From positions 1 to 44,609 of the forward strand of contig JAEDEQ010000006.1 in the NCBI GenBank assembly GCA_016293225.1: a stretch of 44,609 nucleotides of DNA. The letters run 5' to 3'. The translations under genes were made by a program, and so were the position numbers. Numbering within the stretch: position 1 is the stretch's first letter; each line of letters begins with the position of its first letter. The notes under the pieces are model-generated. The model was not told the DNA's origin, ran no database searches, and worked only from the letters and a program-made list of their open reading frames with translations. This document shows positions 38,542 through 44,609 of the stretch, in pieces. This stretch comes from Clostridiaceae bacterium. GTDB taxonomy: Bacteria; Bacillota; Clostridia; Oscillospirales; Acutalibacteraceae.

Positions 38542-40461
38542 ATGAAGTTTAAAAAAATCTGTTTATTCTTTGCAGCTGCGCTTTTTTTGCTTGTAATTCT
38601 TTCTTCTGCGGCAGTTGCTTTTGCAAAGGGAAGCGCTTCTCAGTCCTTTCCTTATCCTGACGTAAGCTACGACGGCCCCTCCCCCTCGGTTGAAATGCAA
38701 GCTTTCAACGCAAGCATGGGCCCGTCCTCCCAAAAATGGAAGAACGTTGACAAAACTTCGCTGCCGGCGCTCGAAAATTTCCGTGCGGAATATTTTGCCG
38801 CAAAAGGAAAGCTTTCCGACAGGGCGGCGGTTTCTCTCAACGACGACTCTTTTACGGCTGAGCTCAACACTCTCATTGCCGAAAGAAGAAAGACCTTTCC
38901 CAAAAGCTTCAGGGTTCTTGTAATCGGCAACAGCTTCAGCGACGACGCCGTAAAGTTCCTTTATCAGGTTGCAAAAAATGCCGGTGCAAAGTATATTGTT
39001 GTTGCAAGCATGCACATTTCAGCCTGCGACCTTAAAACCCACAGAGCCAATGCAGAGGGCGATTTGCCCGTTTATAAATACAGCAAAAACAAAAGCGGAA
39101 AAGCAAAGGTATACAGCGACGTCAGCCTCCTTTCCGCGCTGAGGGACGAAAACTGGGACTATGTCACTCTTCAGCAGTCAAGCCCCTTAAGCGGTGTTGA
39201 AAAAAGCTATAACCATGATCTGGATTTCATGGTCAACTACATTTTGAAAAACCGACCTTGCCCCACAACAAAGCTTTGCTGGCACATGACCTGGGCTTTT
39301 TCAAAAAAATACAGCAAGGAAAGCTTCTCGGTTTATAACTTCGATCAGAGCTTTATGTATGATTCCATCTGCCGCGCTGTCAGAAACAAAATTGTTCCGG
39401 ACAGCAGCTTCACCGTGCTCATTCCCGTGGGAACAGCCGTTCAGAACCTCAGGACGAGCTACATCGGCGACCGGCTCAACCGCGACGGACGCCACCTCAA
39501 TGCGCTCGGCCAGTATACGGCGGCAATGACCTTTGTCCGCTCGCTCGGCTACAGCATTGACGGAGTCAAATGGGTTCCGAAGTCTAAAAAGGTTTCAAGG
39601 ACCTATCTTCCTGCGATAAAGGCCGCCGTTAACGATTCGCTTTCGGTTCCCCTTTCCGTCACCGATGAAAGCCGCGTCTGCAACCACAAAGTAACAAAGA
39701 ACGGCGCGCTTAACACCGTTGTTACAAAGCCCGGCCGTCCCGCAACCTGCGAAACAAGCGGTCTTACCGATGGCGCTTACTGCAAGGTCTGCAGGGAGGT
39801 TTTGAAAAATCAGCTCGTTATCCCTAAGCTTACGCAGCACAAATATGTGTTCAAGGTCAAAGCACCGGCAACGATGAAGACGAACGGCGAAGCAATCGGA
39901 ACCTGCAAAGTCTGCGGACATACCGAAAAACGTTTGATACATAAAATAAAAAGCGTTTCGCTTTCAAAGACATCGTTCACCTGCAGCAAAAAGGTTGTTA
40001 CCCCGACCGTCACCGTAAAGGACAGCGACGGAAACACCCTCAGGGAAAACATTGACTACACCCTCGCTTTTTCAGGCGGCCGCAAGGAAATAGGAAAATA
40101 CTCGGTCAGGGTGGTTTTCAAAAACAAATACAAGGGAAAAACAGAGCTTGAGTTCAGCATTGTTCCGCACAAAACGTCAATCAAATCAGCAAAGCCGCTT
40201 TTAAAAGGTATTGACCTTTCATGGAAAAAGCAGGAGGACATCACCGGCTTTATCATTGAGTACGGCACCGACCCCGACTTTTCGGACAAAAGCGTAAAGC
40301 ATCTGAAAATCGGTGCCTTATCAACAGAAAAATGGCTTCCTGCTCAGGAAAAGGGCGTTTACTTTGTCCGGATAAGAACCTATAAAAACGTAACCTCGGG
40401 CAAAAAGACAACCGCTTTCTGCTCGGAATGGAGCAATGCCGAAAAGGTAACGGTGAAATAA
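38542..40461 (+). CDS. Secreted SGNH-like (DUF4886) esterase with C-terminal Cys-rich and Fn3-like domains
   Basis: A 639-residue exported protein. The start at 38542 follows GGAGA and gives a clean signal peptide (FFAAALFLLVILSSAAVAFA, residues 9-28); the longer frame from 38473 does not. Residues about 120-360 are an SGNH/DUF4886 hydrolase domain, with block I GNSFSDD (S131) and block V DGRHLN (D315, H318). Next comes a region of about 100 residues with paired cysteines (CETSGLTDGAYCKVC, CKVCGHTEK) as in many clostridial surface proteins, an Ig-like segment, and a C-terminal fibronectin-III-like domain. Such domains often remove acetyl groups from glycans, which suits the fucosidase upstream. 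The substrate is inferred. Confidence 0.82.
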   Translation: MKFKKICLFFAAALFLLVILSSAAVAFAKGSASQSFPYPDVSYDGPSPSVEMQAFNASMGPSSQKWKNVDKTSLPALENFRAEYFAAKGKLSDRAAVSLNDDSFTAELNTLIAERRKTFPKSFRVLVIGNSFSDDAVKFLYQVAKNAGAKYIVVASMHISACDLKTHRANAEGDLPVYKYSKNKSGKAKVYSDVSLLSALRDENWDYVTLQQSSPLSGVEKSYNHDLDFMVNYILKNRPCPTTKLCWHMTWAFSKKYSKESFSVYNFDQSFMYDSICRAVRNKIVPDSSFTVLIPVGTAVQNLRTSYIGDRLNRDGRHLNALGQYTAAMTFVRSLGYSIDGVKWVPKSKKVSRTYLPAIKAAVNDSLSVPLSVTDESRVCNHKVTKNGALNTVVTKPGRPATCETSGLTDGAYCKVCREVLKNQLVIPKLTQHKYVFKVKAPATMKTNGEAIGTCKVCGHTEKRLIHKIKSVSLSKTSFTCSKKVVTPTVTVKDSDGNTLRENIDYTLAFSGGRKEIGKYSVRVVFKNKYKGKTELEFSIVPHKTSIKSAKPLLKGIDLSWKKQEDITGFIIEYGTDPDFSDKSVKHLKIGALSTEKWLPAQEKGVYFVRIRTYKNVTSGKKTTAFCSEWSNAEKVTVK

Positions 40462-40477
40462 ACCGGAAAAATTCACC

Positions 40478-40504
40478 CCCTTGCCGCCGGAAGTCCGGCA
40501 AGGG
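40478..40504 (+). other. Hairpin after the SGNH gene
   Basis: A 9-bp perfect stem, CCCTTGCCG (40478-40486) with CGGCAAGGG (40496-40504), extended by CCGG. No T-run follows. Together with the true terminator 27 bases later it makes a double hairpin at the operon end. Confidence 0.6.
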
Positions 40505-40530
40505 CTTAAAAGCTTTGGTAATATTAATGA

Positions 40531-40562
40531 GGCTGTTACTGAATGTGACAGCCCCTTTTTTA
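40531..40562 (+). terminator. Terminator after the fucosidase operon
   Basis: GGCTGTTAC (40531-40539) pairs with GTGACAGCC (40545-40553) with one G-U pair and is followed by six or more T. Confidence 0.85.
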
Positions 40563-40733
40563 TGCCCCCGAATCAACAAGCAAGGCCTGCGTTTTTTTAT
40601 AAAAAAAGCTTTTTCGGTGAGCCGCTGCTCAAATTTCATTCCGTAACTCCAACATAAAGTCAGTTTTTGTTTATAAGCCGTCAAATTTAAATAAAGTATT
40701 CATAATTTGTTTATATTTTAACTTAAAAACCCG
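40563..40733. other. Non-coding AT-rich stretch before the ligase operon
   Basis: Part of a 389-base gap between 40461 and 40851. Besides the two hairpins and the promoter annotated separately, I see no gene or RNA motif here, only AT-rich sequence with several TTTATA/AAATTT tracts. Confidence 0.5.
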
Positions 40734-40762
40734 TTGATTAAAATTGTAACACGGTGTATACT
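40734..40762 (+). promoter_or_regulatory. Promoter of the ligase-condensation operon
   Basis: TTGATT (40734-40739), a 17-base spacer and TATACT (40757-40762), in an AT-rich region, give a leader of about 80 bases. Confidence 0.65.
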
Positions 40763-40850
40763 TTTAGCGTGAATCAACACAGTGTCGGTCTCAAAATTGC
40801 CTGTGTGATTTCAGGAGTTTTATTATATTTTTTGGATAGGAGAAAAAAAC

Positions 40851-42500
40851 ATGGCAAGAAAAATGAAAGCACCGCATCCCTTTATCGAAGTACCCGATTT
40901 TAAAACCGCACGCGAAATGATCGAATACGGCCATATCAAGGCAGGCGATCAAAAGCAGTATGTTTACCTTGAAACGCGCACAAAGGAGCGCACAAAAACC
41001 TTTAACGAGGTCTGGTATGACACGGTAGGTCTCGGCCAGAATCTCTATATGCGCGGCCTTTCCGGCAAGAAGGTTGCTATCCTCAGCGACAACAGCTATT
41101 ACTGGATTGCCTGCTTTTATTCAATTCTCACCGGAAAATACACCGTTATTCCCCTTGACGCAAAGCTCATGGACGATGATATCATCGACATTATGAGAAG
41201 AAGCCACTGCAACGCTATCTATTACTCTGATGATTTTGCTACCACTGTTGAAAAGCTCAAAAAAGCTGACGGCGTCTGCCTTACGGAATACATAAAGATC
41301 AGCGATTTTTATGAGCTTATTGAGGCCGGCCATGCCGATATCAAGGCCGGAAACAAGTGCTATCTTGACGAGCCTCCCCTTCCGGAGGACATTGCAACCA
41401 TCGTTTTCACCTCCGGAACAACAGGAAAAAGCAAGGGCGTAATGCTCAGCCACAAAAACATCATGTCCTCCGCCGTCTCTTCGGCAAGGCTCATTCAGGG
41501 TCACCACGCAATCGGCTTTTTGCCGATGAACCATACCTTTGCCTGGGCAAGCGCGCTGTTCCTTGTCAATGTTTTCAGCGGCTGGGGCTATATCTGCCGC
41601 TCGCTCAAGGACATTCCGCAGGATATGAAAAAATATCACCCGCAGAACATTGCCGGCGTTCCGCTTCTTATTGAAACCATTTATAAAACCATCTGGCGCA
41701 CCGCCGAAAAGAGCGGCAAGGCCGAAAAGCTGCGCAAGGGTATCAAGCTGAGCAACTTCCTGCGCGAAAAGCTCGGAATAGATATCAGAAGAAAGCTCTT
41801 TAAGGAGGTTATCGACGGTCTCGGCGGCGAGCTTGAATATATCGTTATCGGCGGCGCATACCTTGACCCGGTCTATGAAAAGGGACTCAGCGACCTCGGA
41901 GTTGAAGTCTTCAACGGCTACGGCACAACCGAGTGCTCGCCGGGAATTACCATTTCAACCTATGAAAACTACAAGTTCGGCTCCTGCGGAAAACCAATGG
42001 GCTGCGAGATCAAAATCAAAGATCCCGATGAAGACGGCGTTGGAGAAATCTGCGTTAAGGGAGACAACGTAATGGTCGGCTACTTTGAGGATCCGGAAGC
42101 TACCGCCTCCGTCTTTGACGGAGACTGGTTCAAAACAGGCGACTTCGGTTATATTGACGAAGACGGCTTCCTGTTCTATGTCGGAAGAAAGAAGAATCTC
42201 ATTGTTCTTTCAAACGGAAAGAATGTTTCCCCCGAGGAGCTTGAAGACCAGCTGACAAGGCTCGATTATGTCAAGGAAGTCATTGTTTCCGAGGAGGACA
42301 ACCTCATCACCGCAGAATTCTATCTTGACGAGGAGCTTTGCCCGGACGCAAAGGAAAGAATCAAAGAGGACGTTAAAAAGTACAACGCCACTCTCCCGAC
42401 CTACAAGAGGATTCTCCAGATAAAGACCAGAGACACCGAGTTCCCGAAAACCACAAGTCTGAAAATCAAGAGGAAGTATAAGGAGGATATTAAAGCGTGA
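40851..42500 (+). CDS. Stand-alone adenylate-forming acyl ligase 1
   Basis: A 549-residue ANL-superfamily enzyme that activates a carboxylic acid with ATP. Motifs in order: FTSGTTGKSKGVMLSHK (ATP loop, about 187), GYGTTECSPG (about 361), FKTGDFGY (about 431), GRKKNLIVLSNGKNVSPEE (hinge) and a final Lys in TTSLKIKRKY. The hinge form LSNGKNVSPEE resembles long-chain acyl-CoA synthetases more than NRPS adenylation domains. Together with the next ligase and a condensation-domain protein, it most likely activates one of the two partners, probably a fatty acid, for amide or ester formation. AGGAG precedes the ATG. The stop overlaps the next start. Confidence 0.9.
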   Translation: MARKMKAPHPFIEVPDFKTAREMIEYGHIKAGDQKQYVYLETRTKERTKTFNEVWYDTVGLGQNLYMRGLSGKKVAILSDNSYYWIACFYSILTGKYTVIPLDAKLMDDDIIDIMRRSHCNAIYYSDDFATTVEKLKKADGVCLTEYIKISDFYELIEAGHADIKAGNKCYLDEPPLPEDIATIVFTSGTTGKSKGVMLSHKNIMSSAVSSARLIQGHHAIGFLPMNHTFAWASALFLVNVFSGWGYICRSLKDIPQDMKKYHPQNIAGVPLLIETIYKTIWRTAEKSGKAEKLRKGIKLSNFLREKLGIDIRRKLFKEVIDGLGGELEYIVIGGAYLDPVYEKGLSDLGVEVFNGYGTTECSPGITISTYENYKFGSCGKPMGCEIKIKDPDEDGVGEICVKGDNVMVGYFEDPEATASVFDGDWFKTGDFGYIDEDGFLFYVGRKKNLIVLSNGKNVSPEELEDQLTRLDYVKEVIVSEEDNLITAEFYLDEELCPDAKERIKEDVKKYNATLPTYKRILQIKTRDTEFPKTTSLKIKRKYKEDIKA

Positions 42501-44044
42501 GTAAAATAAGCACCGTCAGACAACTTGTTGATTATGCTGCAGAAGAATACGGCGAAAAGGATTTTTGCCGCTATATCAGAGACAACAAAGTCATGAAAAA
42601 AAGCTATGCGCAATTCCGTGAAGACTGCCTTTCAATCTGCCGTTATATCCGTTCGGTAAAAAGGGAGCGTATTCACATCGCTTTCATCGGAAGCACAAGC
42701 TATGAATACATTGCTTGCCTTACCGGAATGATTTTCAGCGGAAATGTTGTTGTTCCTTTTGCTCCGGACATCAGTGTTGACGAAGCAGCTGAACTTTTTG
42801 AGGACGCAGACATTGAACTGCTCTTCTGCGAGGATGCTTTCAACGAAAAGGCAAGGGAAGTCCAGAAAAGATATCCCGGCCTGAAAAGCATTGTTTCCCT
42901 CGGAAATGCACAGTGGTTTGACGATGTTTTTGAAAAATATAAGACAGGATCGTTTTTTAACAAGCTTTCAGCCATTCAGGAATTCCCTGACCACTGCTCG
43001 CTCATCATTTATACTTCAGGCACAACGGGACGCAGAAAAGGAGTTATGCTCTCCAATCGTAACCTTGCCGCAAACACCTGCTATAACGAATATGCCCTTG
43101 AGTCAACGGACGTCAGCTTTTCCGTTCTGCCGATGCACCATGTTTTCTGCTATGCGTGCGATGTGCTCAAAACGCTTTATGACGGCGGAACCCTCTGCCT
43201 CAACGGTTCGCTTGTCAACCTTTATGATAATCTGCTGCGCTTTGAGCCGACCATCATGAGAATTGTTCCTGCCCTTTGCAAATCAATACTCACAAGAATC
43301 AGAATAACCGAAAGGCAGAATCCTGACCTCACCCCGAGAGAAGCGGCAGAAAAAGTTGTTGGCAGGAATTTCAGGCGAATGATTGCCGGTTCAGCTTTCC
43401 TTTCCGCCTCACTCATTGACGGGTTTGAAAAATATGGCATAACTGTCCGTCAGGGTTACGGAATGAGCGAATGCAGCCCGAGAATTTCCACCTCGGACTT
43501 TACAGATGTCAAAAACAAGTATTCCAACGGAAAGGTTCTTTCCGTCAATGAGGTCAGAATTGTTGACGATGAAATTCAGGTTAAAGGTCCCTCGGTCATG
43601 CTCGGCTATTATAAGCGTCCCGAGGAGACCGCCGCAGCTTTCACCGAAGACGGCTTTCTCCATACCGGCGACCTCGGCTATCTCAAAGGCAGCCATATCT
43701 ATCTGACCGGAAGAAAAAAGAACCTCATTATTCTTTCAAACGGCGAAAATGTTTCGCCCGAGGAAATTGAGAACCGCTTTGTTGACGACGGTGTGGTAAA
43801 GGAAATAGTAGTCGTGGGTGAAAACGACAAGTTTATTGCCGAAATATATCCCGATATGCAGTTTGCTCAGGCTCACGACATTACAGATATAAACGGCGAA
43901 ATTCAAAAAATTGTTGACCGTGTTAACATTGAATCGCCGTCTGACCGCCAGATTTTTGCTTTCAGGCTTAGAGAAAAACCGTTTGAACGCACCTCAACGG
44001 GCAAAATCAAACGCACTGAGTTCTATTATAAAGGAGTCGGTTGA
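42497..44044 (+). CDS. Stand-alone adenylate-forming acyl ligase 2
   Basis: A 515-residue second ANL ligase, clearly related to the preceding one but well diverged. It has IYTSGTTGRRKGVMLSNRN (about 172), GYGMSECSPRIST, LHTGDLGY, GRKKNLIILSNGENVSPEE and the catalytic Lys in TSTGKIKRTE. The start is GTG at 42497, overlapping the previous stop by 4 bases (GTGA), with AGGAGG 9 bases upstream inside the first gene, so translation is coupled. Two different ligases before a condensation domain suggest two substrates, or one acid activated in two steps. No carrier protein domain is fused to either. Confidence 0.9.
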   Translation: MSKISTVRQLVDYAAEEYGEKDFCRYIRDNKVMKKSYAQFREDCLSICRYIRSVKRERIHIAFIGSTSYEYIACLTGMIFSGNVVVPFAPDISVDEAAELFEDADIELLFCEDAFNEKAREVQKRYPGLKSIVSLGNAQWFDDVFEKYKTGSFFNKLSAIQEFPDHCSLIIYTSGTTGRRKGVMLSNRNLAANTCYNEYALESTDVSFSVLPMHHVFCYACDVLKTLYDGGTLCLNGSLVNLYDNLLRFEPTIMRIVPALCKSILTRIRITERQNPDLTPREAAEKVVGRNFRRMIAGSAFLSASLIDGFEKYGITVRQGYGMSECSPRISTSDFTDVKNKYSNGKVLSVNEVRIVDDEIQVKGPSVMLGYYKRPEETAAAFTEDGFLHTGDLGYLKGSHIYLTGRKKNLIILSNGENVSPEEIENRFVDDGVVKEIVVVGENDKFIAEIYPDMQFAQAHDITDINGEIQKIVDRVNIESPSDRQIFAFRLREKPFERTSTGKIKRTEFYYKGVG

Positions 44045-44073
44045 TTTTCCGGCAAAAACAAGGAGGAATCATA

Positions 44074-44609
44074 ATGCTTGAAAGAACTTTACCCACAGGT
44101 GAGAAAGTCACTGCTTTTCCGCTTGCAACTCCGCAGCAATTCATGCTGTTCATGTCCATGCAGTACGGCGCGGACTATCCCGTCAACAACATCGGCTCCG
44201 GCTATTACTGGCAGGGAGAAATGGACTTTGATCTCATGAAAGAGGCGGTTGAGGAGGCTATTGCGCGCTGCGACACGATGCGAATGCGCTTTATGCCGGA
44301 CGAGCAGTACAAGGTAATCCAGTATATTACGCCGAAAAGCGAAATGCAGATTGAAACATGGGATTACAGCGATATGCCGCTTGAAGAAGCGCACCAGAAG
44401 CTGCTTGAATTTTCCCACAAGCAAATTCCGATGTTCTTTTGCGAAATTCATACAATAAAGCTCATGAAGCTTGCCGAGGGCTATAACGGAATCTTCATGA
44501 AGCTTCACCACCTTGCAATGGACGCTTTTTCGGTCAAGGTCTTTTTGCGCGACATTATGGAGCTTTATCTCCATAAGCTCAAGGGTACGCCGTATCCGAA
44601 GCCGATGCG
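44074..44609 (+). CDS. NRPS-type condensation domain protein, 3' end cut by window edge
   Basis: An open frame with no stop runs from the ATG at 44074 to the window end (178 codons); AGGAGG lies 7 bases before it. The product starts with FPLATPQQFMLFMSM (C1-like motif of condensation domains), has RCDTMRMRF (C2-like) and the active-site block MKLHHLAMDAFSVKVFLRD. The core HHxxxDG is HHxxxDA here, keeping the catalytic second His. Condensation domains join a carrier- or CoA-bound acyl group to an amine or alcohol. It is 29 bases behind ligase 2 in the same operon, so this is the first visible assembly step of a dispersed-domain biosynthetic cluster. The minus-strand frame at 44089-44574 is its shadow. 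Confidence 0.85.
   Translation, partial: MLERTLPTGEKVTAFPLATPQQFMLFMSMQYGADYPVNNIGSGYYWQGEMDFDLMKEAVEEAIARCDTMRMRFMPDEQYKVIQYITPKSEMQIETWDYSDMPLEEAHQKLLEFSHKQIPMFFCEIHTIKLMKLAEGYNGIFMKLHHLAMDAFSVKVFLRDIMELYLHKLKGTPYPKPM

Noticed and set aside
44089..44574. 161-residue minus-strand frame at the window end
   Set aside because: It is antisense to the condensation-domain frame from 44074, which has a strong ribosome site and the HHxxxD motif.
1..44609. CRISPR arrays, tRNA or rRNA genes, prophage or toxin-antitoxin modules
   Set aside because: I looked for regularly spaced repeats, tRNA-like cloverleaf ends and typical phage or toxin genes and saw none.

Overview
The window reads as the chromosome of a gut-type Clostridia bacterium, most likely Oscillospiraceae/Ruminococcaceae-like. 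This rests on gene content: Mini-RNase III, a YhaM-type exoribonuclease, YitT, Obg with an OCT domain, a T-box leader, a G5/LysM/M23 wall enzyme, strong AGGAGG ribosome sites with some TTG/GTG starts, and host- or diet-glycan hydrolases. No rRNA, tRNA, CRISPR array, transposase or integrase was seen.

Layout. 1-2750 is the 3' two thirds of rpoC. 2751-4912 is an AT-rich module (secreted protein, ECF sigma factor, membrane anti-sigma-like protein) that ends in an 81-bp near-perfect second copy of the rpoC 3' end, so the module looks inserted behind rpoC with target duplication. 5033-10729 is a minus-strand block: a TetR regulator, a LysM-G5-M23 peptidase, and a zinc-uptake operon zur-znuC-znuBA in which permease and metal-binding protein are one polypeptide, with a palindromic operator next to the -10 box. 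10845-15982 is a T-box controlled operon: a LeuA-like protein that has lost the HxH metal motif, a fusion of a sugar-isomerase-like TIM barrel to an acyl-CoA ligase, and an amidohydrolase. 15998-20917 (minus) holds a TetR regulator, an FGGY kinase, alanine racemase, a DUF4474 protein and a TSCPD protein. 21056-22083 is sparse: one small ORF with a terminator, a 169-bp MITE-like inverted repeat, and direct repeats before an Rrf2 promoter. 22084-24349 has the Rrf2 regulator, pyridoxal kinase and a GH16 glucanase. 24429-32521 (minus) is mostly housekeeping: YebC, a lipoprotein, a coiled-coil protein, coaD, rsmD, YhaM, YitT, Mini-RNase III, obgE and an ATP-grasp protein. 32781-36456 has two paralogous secreted alpha/beta hydrolases, one with a Ser and one with a Cys nucleophile. 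A 53-residue cysteine-rich peptide follows on the minus strand, then an alpha-L-fucosidase plus a secreted SGNH/DUF4886 protein. From 40851 to the window end runs an operon of two stand-alone adenylate-forming ligases and the start of a condensation-domain protein: the visible edge of a dispersed-domain, NRPS-like biosynthetic cluster.

Most promising for new biology are the T-box/degenerate-LeuA/TIM-ligase/amidohydrolase operon, the ligase-ligase-condensation cluster cut by the right edge, the rpoC-tail duplication bracketing the sigma-factor module, and the Ser/Cys hydrolase pair. Functions of these are inferred from domain content; no database search was possible.
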